Positions 36,170 through 48,734 of a stretch of DNA of 64,000 bases are shown piece by piece. The position numbers were made by a program, and so were the translations under genes. The stretch's first letter is position 1, and the number at the start of each line of letters is the position of its first letter. This stretch comes from Gonium pectorale (lineage: Eukaryota; Chlorophyta; Chlorophyceae; Chlamydomonadales; Volvocaceae), in assembly GCA_001584585.1 (NCBI GenBank), contig LSYV01000002.1, forward strand, positions 891,626 through 955,625, given 5' to 3'. The notes below the pieces were generated by a model. It saw only the letters and a list, made by a program, of their open reading frames with translations, made no database searches and had not been told where the DNA came from.

Positions 36170-37358
36170 AACGTTCCATGGACGGGCGTGCGTGGGGATT
36201 TTGAGCTGGCGCCTGTGGAGCTGGCCGCGGGCGGGCCCCGGGGGCTGTGCGGCAGACAGCGGCAGACTGATGGGGGTTAAGTTTGATTAAGTAGGCTGTT
36301 GGGGCCCGATGGTGGGACGCGGCGCTGCAGGAGTTGCGCCGGTCTAGGTTATGCGCGGGTCTGACTTAGGCCAGCGCCAGCGGGCAAAACAGCAGCGACC
36401 CTGCGGCATGCGGCTCGGACAGAGGCGGTGCCACGCCGTGAGGTAGCTCAGCGGCTGCGGCTGGCATGCTGTTTTCCACCCGATCTGGGCCCATACCGCT
36501 TGGCTTTTGTTGGGCTGTGTCAGCCGCGCCCCTTCAAGGCAACTTGTGGTAGGCGGGTGGCTCGGTTGAGAACGACGATGCCTCGTAGCAAGGATGCTAC
36601 GCAAGGGCGCAATCGCCTGAAGGCACGTGTTCGCACGGCTCGTGCAAGCGCGTGTCCCCGGCGAGATAGCGGCGCCCGTCCCCTCGTGGCGGAGAAACGG
36701 CCTTGCTGCATCGCCAGGCACGCTTCCAGTACGACCATGAGCTCGCCCATGCACCCGTCGCACCCCCATGGAGTAGTCAACGCCCTCAATGTGGCGTGGT
36801 TGGGATGTGTGCGGAAAGTCCCGGGCCCGAGTTTTGACACCATGTACCCCGAGGCCCAGCCTGGCCAGACGTTCCCATCGACAGTTTATAGCGTACGGGC
36901 CCGTCGATACCCTGGGCCGTGGATAAAATGCGAAACGTGGGTTCAGGTATTCAAAGTGCTCCCACCGAGCAGATGCCAGTATCACCCGACGCATCGTGCG
37001 CGCACGCCATCCCGGCCGACACGACATGGCTGCTCTACGCATCGCCAGATTCGCCACAGGCGACGGAGTGCCGCCACCCGGCATCAGACAGGCATGCATG
37101 TGGCGGGTAAGAGCGTCAGGCCGCACCAGGCGGTGTGGCCGTACCTGCCATCTGGCCGCATCAGGCCAGCAAGCGCCCTGGCCCTCGCTAGTCCTTCATC
37201 CGCCGCCCTGGCTGGTGCCCCTGCGACAGCCCTCACTCGACAGGCGCTGTCCCCGGTAGGCGCCATAAGGACAGAAGCCAGCCGCTGCCAGCCGCTGCCA
37301 GCTGCAGTCCAAATGAAGCACATCGACAGCTAGCTGGCACCGCATCGGCCCACGGCCA
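36170..37358. other. convergent intergenic region
   Basis: About 1.2 kb between the stop codons of the epimerase-like gene and the prenylcysteine oxidase gene. No TGTAA motif was noticed on either strand and no coding sequence is supported. Confidence 0.5.
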
Positions 37359-40300
37359 TCACTCGTCGGCGGCTTGCAGGTGCCGCACCATCAGCAGCGC
37401 GCTGTTGGTGGCCGCCACCGCCGCCATCTCCATGGCAGATGCGGCCGGCTCCAGCGCGTTGCCGTACACAAGGCCGGGCGCCAGGACGAAGGGCACGAAG
37501 CGCTCGGGCGGGTTGAACCTGGCGCGGGGGAGGAGGGCGCAGCGGACAGAGGTGGGATGCGAGGGGCATGTGTGTGTGTGTGGCATCGCCGTGTCACCGC
37601 CGTGGTCCCGCAGAGGAGTTTGATATGGATTTGTACGGACGCAAACTGACAACAGGGGTGCAGGGGGAGAGGGAGTGATGAGGTAGGGACATGCGGTTAC
37701 TTCTGGGCGCTCGTAGGGTTGCTGTTGATCAGGTGAGGTAAAGGCAGCGGCCGCAGCCATCCACAACCGACAGGCAGGCACCGCCGTCCGCAACACACGG
37801 ATCCGCAGAAGGGGGGCACCGCGCAGACGAAGAGTCCCTCCCTTCGTCCCTTGGCCCGTAAGGGCGGGTCGAAAGTAGCATGGGCTCGCAAAGCTTGGGT
37901 CCCAACGCGCAGCACCGGCACAGGGGACGCCTCCTGTATGCCCCACACACCGCCAGACCGCCCCGCCTACCCCCTCACCCCTCACCTGGGGTACGCGTAC
38001 CACCGACGGCTGGCCAGCACACGCGCCTCCCCGCGGAAGAGAGCCGACAGCAGGTCGGGCGGCAGCGGCTCGCGGGAAAACACCTGCGGAGCGCGGACCA
38101 ACGCACACCGCGCCGCCATGGCCCTGACGTACCGTACTTGGCATCCACTGGCAAAGTCTGGGCGCAGACGCGCACGCGTGATCCATTGACGCGACGCAGG
38201 CACCGCATGCACTCCCCCCTCGCCCCCCGCGAGTCACGGTCCTCTTACCGATGCGCCCACGGAAGTCTTCTAACCAACCTAACCATTCCCGTACGATGGC
38301 CTTCGCACCTTGTACACGTATCCGCCGTCGCCAACGCTGCTGTTTCCGGCGACCGCCGTTGTTGCGCTGGCGCCCAGCGCAGCGGGCGCAGGCACCGGCT
38401 TGGCGGAGATTGCGGAGAAGGGCGCCGTCGCGCGGTCACTGACCAGCACGGCCGAGGCCGGCGGCAGGGCAGCCACCCCAAAGTACTCCGGCCGCAGGCC
38501 GGCGGCCGCCACCAGGGTCGTGACCGTGACCTGATACGGCTGCAGGAGAGACGACGCGGCGCCGCTGGCACCGCCGCAATCAGCGCCGGCGTCGGCATCA
38601 GCGGAGCCGGAGGCGGCGGCGGAGCCGAGCTCCTCGGTGCTAGCCTCCCTCACGTCGGTGCCTTCACTGGCGCCCGTATCGGCTGCAGCACCGGCGCCGG
38701 CAGTGGCGTGGGCCGGCGTTGTCGGTGCACCCTCTTGGGTGCTCCGGCGGGCCTGCGTCCCTTGCACGCCTCCCAAGCCGGCTGTGGGAGCGACGGCGCC
38801 AGTACCCGCGTGTGCAGCGGCGCCCGCATCAGCGGCCCCAAGCGGTCCCTGCTGCGCCCCAGAACTGCCAGCCCCGCCGGTGTCGCCGGTGGGAGCGCCC
38901 CCTCCGTTCGCTGCGGCGGCGGCTGCGGCAGCGGTGGCGACTTCGCCCTTCGAGTCCAGGCTGCGGACGAACGCCTCCGCGTCGGTGGCCCCGCCGTCAC
39001 CCAGCGAGAATTGGATCCCAGACCACAGTAATGGGGCCGCCAACACCACGCCCTCGTACGGGCCGTACACTGCGCGGGATGTGCAGGGCGGCGCGGGACC
39101 GGGGTTTGGGCCGGTCCGACAGCACTCACGACAAGGGCGTATGTCACTTCCCAGGCGCTATCCGGGCTCCATTGAAGCTGGCGCTGGTGCAAAGCGGCAA
39201 GTGTTCCCACGACGACATAGGCGCCGAGGGTAGGGTAGGGGTCCAAGCGACAACTGTGGCAACAGCGCGGACCCGCGACGCACCTTGTGTATACCCCATC
39301 TCCTCAACACCGCCCTGCGCCGGCGCCCGCTCTGCCGGTTGCTGTCCCCTCGCTGCCTCGCTGCCGCCGCCACCTGCCCTGGCGCCATCTTCCCTTGCTA
39401 CGTCGCCCCCGCCGCTGTCGCCGCTGCCGGGGCGCCCTGTCGTCACCGCCAGAAGGTACTTGCCGTCCGCCAGTCGCGCCACACGGGTGACCCGGGCCGC
39501 CGTGTGCACGGTCGCGCCGCTCTCCGCCAGGAGCCCCGAAACCAGCTGGCGGTTGCCGCCAACGATCTGCCACACATTGCCGTACGCTGCAGGCCCGTAC
39601 GACACGAGCCCTGGGGAGGGGTCGCACGGAGCGGAACGGGAAGGGGTGGGCCTTGTGTGCATGGCTGCGTGTATCGGGTTGGAGCAACCTCTGCTGTTTC
39701 GGGCATGCGCTTCCACGGATCCTGTGCTATCATAACAGCGACGCGGCGTCAGCGTTGCGCTCTACGGCCCAAGTCTCTCCTACACCCTGTTGCCCAACTC
39801 CAGGGGAAAGCGCATCCGAAATCGCCTGGCGTCAGGGCGCGTCGGCAGACCGTTGCCCAACCCCACCCCAGCCGCTGCGCACCGCCGCGCTGGCCTCCCC
39901 TTCCCGTCCCAACCGCTGATGCCGCTGAACCCAACCCCCACACCTTAGACCCAACCTAGTGACTGACCGGTAGCCGCCCGCCTTTCTCACCCGCAAGCGC
40001 GTTGAGCTGTTCGTTGTGTTGGTTGTAGTTGCAGCGGTTGATGGCGCCCGCAACCTCATCGGAGAAGGGTCCGCCGCCCCACAGCCACCACCGGCGCGGC
40101 CGGACCAGCCAGTCCTGGCGAGCGGGCAGCAAGGGGCCGGTTGCGGGGGGGGGGATGGGCAGGAGTTCCGGAAGGCGCTGGCCTGGCCAGATGTGAAGGC
40201 GAGATCCGGCGCAGCGGCGGCCGTCCGCAGTGGCATCCTGTGCTCCATATGGCGCTGTGTGCGGGTCTGCACGCGTGATGTGGTTGGAGGCATCAGCCGG

Positions 40301-42680
40301 AGGCTAATCCCACCAAGCGGCCAGCATTCGGGCACGGAATGGAACCGCGTGGTTTTGCGAAGCTCCGCGCTTGCAGGTTTGGCTCCCAAGGACCGAGGTG
40401 GCGTCCCCGCGACCCTCCCGTCACCTTCGCACTGCACACCTCTGCACTGCACAATGCGACACGTGGCGCACAGCAAGACGCCGTCGCCACCTGCACTGGA
40501 GAGCTCACTGGGTCCCCGACAGGGCCCCCGGCAACCCGCGCCGTCCGCGACGCACCCTCCACCCTCCACCCTCCACCCTCCACCCTCCACCCTCCACCCA
40601 GCAACACTCACCCCCCCGCTCCCACCTGCATAAACCCGTAGGCCGACTGCTGCGTGTAGTTGTACAGGTCCAGGCTCCGGAGCATGTGCTCGGGGCGCTC
40701 CCACGCCTGCCCCGCAGCCTGCGGGGCGCCGGGGCCGGCCGCAGTGGTGGTCGCGCCCTCTCAGCCACCTGGCTGCCTGGCGCGTGCGAGATGCCGCGTC
40801 GGGCGGGTTGCTGCACCGCACCGCCAACTCCCAGAACCGGCGTCATGCCCGGGGGCACGGCAAGAGCTCATGGCGTAAGCGGGGCCGCCGGGGAGAGGGC
40901 AGGGGCAGGGGCACGGCCACACGCGATGTCCGACGCAACAGCCAGCCGGGAAGCAGGCAGGAATGCTAGCGCTTGAGGCGGGGGGCCCTCTGCCTGACTC
41001 GGCGCCCCCCGGCGGGAGTGGCCTTGGCTCCGGATCTTGGCAGGGCGGCATTGCCCCGCCAGATGTGGTCCAGCAACTGGGAACCGCCAGACGTCAACCC
41101 CACCCACCTGGAGGTCGTACAGCCGCCGAAAACGCTTCAGGGCGTCGGCCACAAGCCACGTGTACCGCAGCGCGGCGGTGCCGTACCGCAGCGCCGCCCC
41201 CAGCTTGGACTCCCAGGTGCCGGTCTGCAGGTGCCGGGCCCGGGGGCGGGATGCAGGGGAGCGGCCGGAGGGCCTTTTGGGCTGCAGCCGGCGTACCGCA
41301 GTGGATACCGGTGGACCATGGAGGCACGCCTCAGACTGGGGTCTGCCGTTCGCGGGGCGCAACGAGCGCATCTCGTCGGCCACCCATGTGCCCAAATATG
41401 ATGTGGCTTCCTGTCCCCTTGACCGCCCCCCTATGCCCACTGACCCAGCCACTGACCCACCATGTTGAGTACAAAGGCCGTGCCATTCCAGACGGCCAGC
41501 CCGCCATCGCCGCCCTCACGGACGCGGCCGCCTCCGCCACCCGCCCCCAACCCTGCCAGGCGCAACCAGCGCAGCCACCCGCCTCTTGCACCTCCTCCGC
41601 CATCTCCCGCGCCGTCCCCGCCGTCGAGGTCGCGGCCGCCGCTCCCATCAGGCTGCCGCTCGCGGGGGCCGCCCCGACCTGCTGGCTTGTGGGCCCGCAG
41701 CGCCAGACCCAGCCTCTGCGCCGCCTCCTTGACGTACGTGTTGTACTCCCAGAACATGGAGGCGCCCAACTCGAAGGCCTGTGTCAGGCGCCGGCCAGGA
41801 GGCACCCAGGCAGGGAGCCAGGATGCCGATTGGGCCGGGGGGAGCGGTGGAGGCCCGAGGGAGGAAGGGGTGTGAGGCCACGGGCTACGTGGTGCCAACG
41901 GTCCGGGTCCCCGGAGTTGGTGGAGAGGACCGGGGCAGCGCCGCGCGCTGTCAGCTCACAGTCACGGCTTGGTTGTAGTGGTAGTTGTAATGGTGGTGTG
42001 AAGTTGCGCACAGAGGAAGGCGCCACACGCCGCGTCCCCGAGTGTGGACAGGGGTGTGGGAGACTGGTCGGCGAGGGCGCCAGGCTCTGGTGCGCCTCGC
42101 CGCGCTTGGCCCCCTGTGATCGCGCCCGCCCACCCACGACTACCGCCCATCACGCCCACCCCAACCGCACCATTCGAGAGCTACAGCATGTGTATGTATG
42201 GGCGACACAGCCTATGCCATGAAACCCATTCCGCGGGTGCGGGCATTTGGGGTATGCAGGGCAACATGGAACCCCTCCAGATCAACGGCAAAGAGGGAGG
42301 CTGCTTCGCATCACACCAGAGCTAAGTCGCCTTGCCTTCCCAGCTCTCCCACACCGCCCCAGCAGCCCCATCCCAAGCCCCACCTCCCCTCCCAGCTCAA
42401 ACTCCTGGACACGGCCGCCTCCCTCTTCCTCTTGCTCGAACCTGCGCGCGTCCGAGCCAAGCATAGACCGTGCGAGCCGCAACAATGGCGGTCGTAGCAG
42501 TGCTCACACGTCCAACTCGACGTCCGGAGCCGCTTCTCGGAGGCGATAGGCTGCGAATGCGCCACCAACGCCGGCGCCCACAATCGCGACCCTCCTGGCC
42601 GCTACTGCCGCGAGGCCGGAGTCACCGACAAGAAGCAAGCAGATCAGAGCGTTTAACTGCCGGTCATATTGAGACTTCAT
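37359..42680 (-). CDS. prenylcysteine oxidase / farnesylcysteine lyase (FAD-dependent)
   Basis: Releases free cysteine and prenyl aldehyde from prenylcysteine left by breakdown of prenylated proteins; uses FAD, lumenal in relatives. Ten exons (reading direction): 42680-42508, 42441-42384, 41778-41461, 41224-41108, 40718-40626, 40114-39991, 39586-39284, 39069-38309, 38083-37986, 37518-37359; phases agree, 734 residues. N-terminal signal-like segment (LNALICLLLVGDSGLAAVAA), then RRVAIVGAGVGGAFAAYRLR with GxGxxG at 35-40, FEQEEEGGGRV, FELGASMFWEYNTY, the loop FSDEVAGAINRCNYNQHNEQ, VWQIVGGNRQLVSGLL, YGPYEGVVLAAPL and the C-terminal GNALEPAASAMEMAAVAATN. The family is usually about 500 residues. 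The excess comes from Gly/Ala-rich inserts, above all about 140 residues in exon 8. Intron 5 holds a (CCACCCT)n minisatellite. Divergent from the gene at 43226. Confidence 0.9.
40555..40602. repeat. 7-bp minisatellite (CCACCCT)n
   Basis: About six to seven head-to-tail CCACCCT units within an intron of the prenylcysteine oxidase gene, close to the 5' splice site of that intron on the minus strand. Confidence 0.85.
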
Positions 42681-43225
42681 CGCTTCGTTTTTATGCGCAA
42701 ATTGGGCAACTTTCGAGCACCAATAGGTTAGGGTTTCTCCGACATGCTTCTCAAAACGTAGGGCCTGTGTGTGTGAAACTATTGACTCCCGGTATGAGAG
42801 GATTACGTCGCTAGCATGTGCGAACCGACCGCTGTCCTTTGCCCGGAACCGTTCCTTCCGATGGAGCGCGCACGATTAAGACTGCACATTCTTGCGAGCG
42901 GCATAATGAGCGAAATGGTGGAGAAGGACGTGGAAATGACAGGGACGAGGAACACAGTCAGCGTATCTTCTCGTCCTGCTGACTGCTCCCCCCCCAGCCG
43001 CCACCGTCCGCAGTTCTCTGCCTGCAACCTACATTTGCCTTGCTTTGCGGGATAACATGCACTGGAGGAGGCACGCTGCGAAGAAAAGACCCTCCCACGC
43101 GCCTGCCGTACGATCCTTTTTCGTTCTTTTGCGCTTTAGCAGCATGTCGGCTTTGTTAAAGGAGCCGCGTGTCGCAGTGCTGACTCACTTGGCACTTGTT
43201 GCCCGGCTATTTTAACACAAAAAGA
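42681..43225. other. divergent intergenic promoter region
   Basis: About 545 bp between two divergent start codons. No canonical TATA box was found; TATTTTAAC (about 43208) lies too near the plus-strand ATG to be convincing. Confidence 0.45.
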
Positions 43226-45030
43226 ATGCGGGCATCGGCTGTGAGTCGTCTCGCCGTGGGCGCTGCGCGCGCTGCTGCGCGTGGACCCTGTACTGAGGCG
43301 CCTGTGGAGCTGGCGGCGGTGGCAAATGGCGTGCAGCTGCAGCAGGAGCGATTCTTCTCTGCGCCTATGTTCCGCTCTAGGGCCTCGTCCTCGTCGCCCT
43401 GGCAGCTGGAGCGCCACACTGGCACTGCACACCTTACCAGCGCGGCCTCGGGCCTGGCGGCAACCACTGCGTGGCAGGCCAGCGTCGTCAACGCGGAATC
43501 CTCGCAGGTAGGTCCGGGGGGGTGGGGCCTCGGAGGCCTCGCATGGCCTTGTCGATCATTGAAACAAATTCAAATCATTCGATGTGCGCGCTGGGTTGTG
43601 CTGAAGCGGCTCTTGGGTTCCAAAAGGGCGCGGTGACTAGGACCGGGCTGGATGCGCTTGCAGTCGCTTTCCTGTGCTGCTATTTCATATCAGCTGATAT
43701 CCAGGGTTCGGATTGCGCTCCCGACCCGTCTGGTGTAGGGCTCTTGGCCCCAGAAGAGTTCAAATGTCTGTCTGACGTGCGCGAACCTGACCTCCAACTC
43801 GGAACTTCTGCCTTCGTAGGTGGAGGATTGGCTGGCCGCCCTGCACATGATCGATGCCGAGGCCCGCGGCCTCTGCACCGACTTGCTGGCCCGCCATCCG
43901 ACCCTGCTATGGAAGGACCCGCAGCGGACCGCTGGCGTCGTTCAGGCTCTCGTCGACGCAACCCGTGCAAGGGAGCTGCTGCGCCCCTACGCGACGCAGG
44001 ACGCGCACGTCCTCGCCTTGATCGACAGGTGTGGTCGTCAGCCGCTGCGTCGGGTGCAGAGGTTGGCCGTCGATGTGGGAAGCTCATGTTCGCAGAGTTG
44101 CCGATCGCCTGTTGGCGTATTTGCGTTCTTTTTGGCGACATCCTCCAATGCGTTCCTCACGCTTCATGCAGGTACACGCCCGAGACGCTGCGCGCACGGC
44201 TGTCGGAGCTGCACCGCCTCGTCTGGCAGAAGCTGGACGAGGAGAACGTGGCCGCGCTCTTCAAGTCCCGCATCGCCCTTGATGTCCTGGACCTAGGTGT
44301 GTATCCTGAGTCTGTTGTTGGAGGAACATCGGTCACGAGGATTGGGGAAATGAACGCGCCTCATGGTAGCTGCAGTGCTGCATGCCTCTTGCAGTGCAGC
44401 GCTCACCCCGCAGAGGCGCACGTACATTCATCCAGCTGATCGCCGGCCTCCTTCCTCTGCGTTTCAGACGCCAAGGCACTCGCGCTCAAGGCCCAGGCGC
44501 TGCGCGTGCTGGTGCCGGAGTTCCTTCCCTCGACCGTGCTGCGCGCCTGCCCGGAGCTGCTCGACGTCCAAGTCGACGATCTGCCTGGCTGTGTGGTTCG
44601 CGCGGGAAACGTCATCATCGTGGGCAAGGGTGTCTCGGCGGAGCTGGTCGGGGCGAACAACGTCGTCATCGTGCGCAGCAAGACTGTCGCGGCCACCACC
44701 ATGCCGTCCACGCTGGCGCCGGCGATGAATGCCGCTGCTTCCGCGGGCGCCGCTACTGCCGGCCGACTTCTTCGCACGGCACGATGCGGCGCGCAGCAGC
44801 TTCTCAACGAGCGCGCTCGCTCAATGGCCGGCGGCGACGCGCAGCGCGAGGTGGTTCGCGTGTTTTGCAACTCGCGGCAGCTGGTCTACGTTTCCGGCGA
44901 GTCAATGGAGATTCGGGTTGAGGACCCGGACAAGGTCCAGGAGAAGCTTAGCGCCGCCTGCAGGATGGCGGTGCTGCAGTGTCTGCCGGTCGCAGCAGGC
45001 ATGGTCAACGCAGCAGGCGTGCGCGCGTGA
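43226..45030 (+). CDS. unrecognised, probably organelle-targeted protein
   Basis: Four exons: 43226-43507, 43820-44028, 44172-44296, 44468-45030; phases 0, 2, 1 agree and give 392 residues. The N-terminus (MRASAVSRLAVGAARAAARG) is rich in Ala and Arg without acidic residues, like a mitochondrial or plastid presequence. The middle is helical: DWLAALHMIDAEARGLCTDL, LLARHPTLLWKDP, LSELHRLVWQKLDEENVAAL and FLPSTVLRACPELLDV. The last two loosely recall the proline-containing helical repeats of mTERF proteins, but I cannot show a true repeat array. The C-terminal third holds CVVRAGNVIIVGKGVSAELV, VVRVFCNSRQLVYVSGES and a short helix. No enzyme motif is seen. It may be specific to volvocine algae. 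Confidence 0.75.
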
Positions 45031-46173
45031 GCCTTTATTTTGCTGCAGCACGCAAGAAAGGCAAAAGAATTTGTTCAGCATCCATGGAGCAAGGCAGTGT
45101 GCAGTTTTTCCCTCCGCGGGCGATGCCCAGGCATGTTGGAACGGCACGGTTTTCCCTCGCCTGCAGTTGTGGATGTGTGGTTTGGTGGTGGCATCAGAAG
45201 CTGCCGGCGGTCGGCCGCCTGCGTTGGTTGGGAATGGGCTGGAAAGCATGTTGTTTGTTGTACGCGTTGAGTTGTGCTGGTTTCCACCAAGCGCCTCCTC
45301 TGTTAGCGCTTGAAGGGAAGTTGTTGAAGCGTGTATTGACAATGCGGCTGCAGACATATGCGACGCCTCCGCCGTGTATGTTGAGCATGCGCTTAGCTAC
45401 GGCCTCTGGGCCGCTGAGAAGAATGAGCTTAGTAGTAGGTCCCTTTCATCGCTGCACATGCTGCAGGCATCGATTGGGGTGTGGTGTCCAACTTCGAATG
45501 CACACCTCTATACGCGAGCTCGTTGGCTGCCGCGGGCTGCTGGTGCCTGGAGCCATGCGTGCTCAAGGCTCCTAGTGGCAGTCCTAAGTTTTGACTCGAG
45601 GACCGCGTGTAGTGCCAAACCGAGTGTTCACGGGAGAATCATGCCATGAGGCGTTGGGTGTGTGAGGTTCGGTATAAGGGCGATAGGGAGCGAGACGCCG
45701 AGCTGTCAAGCCAAACCCGCATTCGTGCGTTCTTATGAAGCTGCCCTCCGCTTCGGCTCGATTGCTCAGGCGGTCAGGATGCGGTCAGGGTGCGGACTGC
45801 GGGCTTGATGCGCGTGCCACGTTGGCCAGGGACGCCTGCTGTCGTCGGTCTGCTGTTTCAGCTTCGATGCAAGTTGCTTTCTGCGAGGCGCCCTTTTATG
45901 TCTATAACAATACATACTCGGCGCAGTTGTGTTTGTAGGGTTGGCGTATGATGTAGCTCCGGTGGGTCTCCCCATCTTGGGCCCCGCCAGTCTAGTGGGG
46001 AACGCCAACCTCAATGTCGTTGGCGCCGAACGTTGTACGAGTATCAAGTATGGGCAGGCGGTCCATTGGTGTGCCATATGTTTTGCGGAGGTTACGGCTG
46101 TTCGCGGTGTGTATGTTTGCATGCCTACATATGTCGCCTAATGTGCGTTTGTTTGAATGGTCGTTATCATACA

Positions 46174-46202
46174 ATGGATGTCATACTCCACATGACATCC
46201 AT
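46174..46202. repeat. perfect 11-bp inverted repeat, 7-nt loop
   Basis: ATGGATGTCAT, loop ACTCCAC, then ATGACATCCAT. The arms are fully complementary; no T-run follows and no gene is adjacent. Confidence 0.8.
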
Positions 46203-46861
46203 AAACCAGTAGTGGATAGCAGATGGTTATTTTGTCCCCTTGCGTTCGGCTTTCATTAGGAAGTGTGACCCTTCAATTTCACAAATGCAATCCCAATAAA
46301 TAGGCAACGGTATAATAATTGGCCACATCGGTGCACCACATCGGTGCATGTGATGCCGTACTGTCCATGTAACCTCCACGAACACTGGCGTACGAGGGTG
46401 CCTATAATCCGCACCCGGAATACGCACACCAGCATGCTCGGCGCTGCATGCAGTTGGAGCTTTGCGCAAGGCCTGGCGGAGATGTAGAGACAAGGCGGAC
46501 TACACAGCAGCGCACCAGCTGCGGGGGTTGACGCCGCTTGCCAGGTCGAGGTCACAGCATTCCGCTTAAAGAAGGTCGGTCGCCACATGTACACAGAGCA
46601 ATAACGCTGCCGTGGCCGTGTGCAAGGCGGATAGCCTCAAGCAGCAGTTGCTTGTGCGACCTGGTCAATGTATAAGTTTTGAGTGCCGACAAAAGCGACA
46701 ACTGGATTCGGGCCCGGCCGCCCGGCTCTCTCGGTCAGCTCGAGCGGATTGCACGCCTGCGCCCTGTGGGCAGAGCGGCCGGTATGCCATGATGAGCTGC
46801 TAACTGGGGTTGGCAACAGCTTGCGTGACGAGCAGCAGGCGCAGCCGCGGGCGGCGGCCTG

Positions 46862-46953
46862 CGGGACATCTGGCCAAGAAAGAGAAGGCGAAGGTGGAGA
46901 AGGATGTGTAGGAGGACGAGGAGGCAAAGGCGGAGGAGGCGGTTGTGCAATAG
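46862..46953 (+). pseudogene. possible decayed coding fragment, Lys/Glu-rich
   Basis: One frame reads PAGHLAKKEKAKVEKDV, a stop at 46909-46911, then EDEEAKAEEAVVQ and a second stop at 46951-46953. The composition resembles a charged protein tail rather than chance translation, and the first stop breaks it. Parent gene unknown. Low confidence: purine-rich repeats can give the same look. Confidence 0.25.
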
Positions 46954-48555
46954 TAGGGCGTGTGGAAGGTGGGGTGGTGGACTGTGTGGCCTAGCCGGAT
47001 CACCTAACCACCCACAGTCCCACACTGCCAGGTTGTGTAGAAGTGGAGCAGGTGTAAGTACGGGGTGCAGACAGGGTGGCCTGGCTGGACTGCAGACTCG
47101 AACTGGGTGCGCATTGCCGACTTACGGACTGGGGCATCGAGCCTTCTACCGGTACGCCGCAAGGTTCACCGCGTAGCCTTCTAAGGACCTGCTCTTCCTT
47201 GCTACGGACCTTATGAAAGACTTCACGCCGCATGCATTCGATGCGCTGCCACAATCAGCGACCTTTGCGCTTGGGCACACAGGAACTCAACCCCCGCAAC
47301 CAGGTGGCCTTGGTCCCTCGTACCGCCCCTGCATCCAGTTACCCACTCCACAGCACCGCCCGGGCGGCGCCGCAATCGCTGCCCGCCCTCCATATCACGG
47401 GCAGCAGCGCCCCAAAGCCCTTTTAGTCGCCCGCCAGACAGCTCTGCACCAGCCCATCTGCCTCCAAACGATACTCGGTATCACTGTGCCCCGCCGTGGC
47501 TGGGAAATGCACGCGGTGGCGTGGTCTGTTCCTGCCCTTCATGCCACTTGTTGATTTGCTTGCCATGGTTCCCCACCTGTGGATGTACTCCGCCTGCATA
47601 TCTGCACTGCTGGCATCCATTAGTATGATGTTCTGCCTGTACTCGAGCGGGGCGGCAGGAATCTACTGCATCTGACTACCGGCTCCTGCACTTCCGGGCT
47701 TTGTTGCCTTGCGGTTGCCCTCCCCCGCCCCGCTCCAGCGTTCATTATCGTGGGAACCTCTGCCACGCTCTTCGGCTATCTTACGTCATCGCTGGCCACG
47801 GCAAATGCGGCATGAGCGCATTACCGACCCCGGCCGGCAGCGTGCACTCGGATCCAATCGGCTCGTAAGACTCATACAAGGCCCACCATAAGGTAGGCAC
47901 AACCTGTAACATGGAACCTAACTATGCCGGATTTCCGCACCAGGGGACGGACTGCGTCGGTACACATCTAAAGCGCATCCTCGGAGGAGCAGGGTCCTAT
48001 GGTACCACCGCAACTGTAGGCGGTCTCATTCTCGTAAAGCTTCACTTAGTCAGTTACAGCTTCACTCAAAGAGCCTTATGACGGCGTATAGGTGCCCCTG
48101 TAGCGCAGGTGGTGGCTGAAACCGTTACTTCCAAGCTTAACGTACTCCTACGGGCAACTCGCCACGGCGGCCATTGTGTCTCAAGGTGTTCACCGTGCAA
48201 GTCAATCATCCACGCCAGGTGGGAAGGGATTCCTCGCCATGCCAGCCCTTAAAAAATCCCGGCGGCACCGCACCAAGCAGCCAACGAAGTCAGCCGCAAT
48301 GGGCATAGCCCCTACAGCACGGGGCAATCCTTGCACCACATCACCCGGCGAATCGTTTCCAGGTCGCTACGCTTGGCCATGCTTACTCCCATATCCAGGG
48401 TACTGCAACCAAAACAAAAGAGTCCCGATTCCGATATGCAGGATCTGGAATCAGGACTGGAAGCAGACCCGACATCAGACTGACATCGGACAATGTCCAC
48501 ACACATTCGCTGCCATGTCATTCGAAGCCGCGTACAGCCGGCGAATGGCCTCCCG

Positions 48556-48637
48556 TTACGATGCTCGCTCGTCGTCAGTGTCGTCCCAAGCGGGCAGGAA
48601 GCGGCCGCTCAGAAACCGGAAGCGCGGGCCCCATCTC
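48556..48637 (-). pseudogene. diverged second copy of the IDI C-terminal segment
   Basis: On the minus strand this reads RWGPRFRFLSGRFLPAWDDT and then DDERAS and a stop. It parallels the IDI gene's own KWSPWFRILAERFLPAWWQD. Both DNA and protein are similar, and the copy lies about 100 bp beyond the IDI stop in the same orientation. It could be a relic of tandem duplication or an alternative last exon. No clear in-phase splice join to the IDI open frame was established. Confidence 0.55.
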
Positions 48638-48734
48638 GTACGCCACAGTATCCAGGCGTGAAATCAACGTCCCAAGGGCACGTATCAAGTCCTGCTCCCT
48701 TGGCCGCAGCCATCGCCCGCAGGAACTTTGGAGA

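Larger units (their letters stand above)
45031..48555. other. gene-poor region
   Basis: About 3.5 kb with weak codon bias and only short chance open frames. It contains a perfect 11-bp inverted repeat at 46174-46202, a Lys/Glu-rich coding-like fragment with internal stop at 46862-46953, and a minus-strand TGTAA at 48054-48058 that could serve the IDI gene. I see no tRNA or rRNA. Confidence 0.5.
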
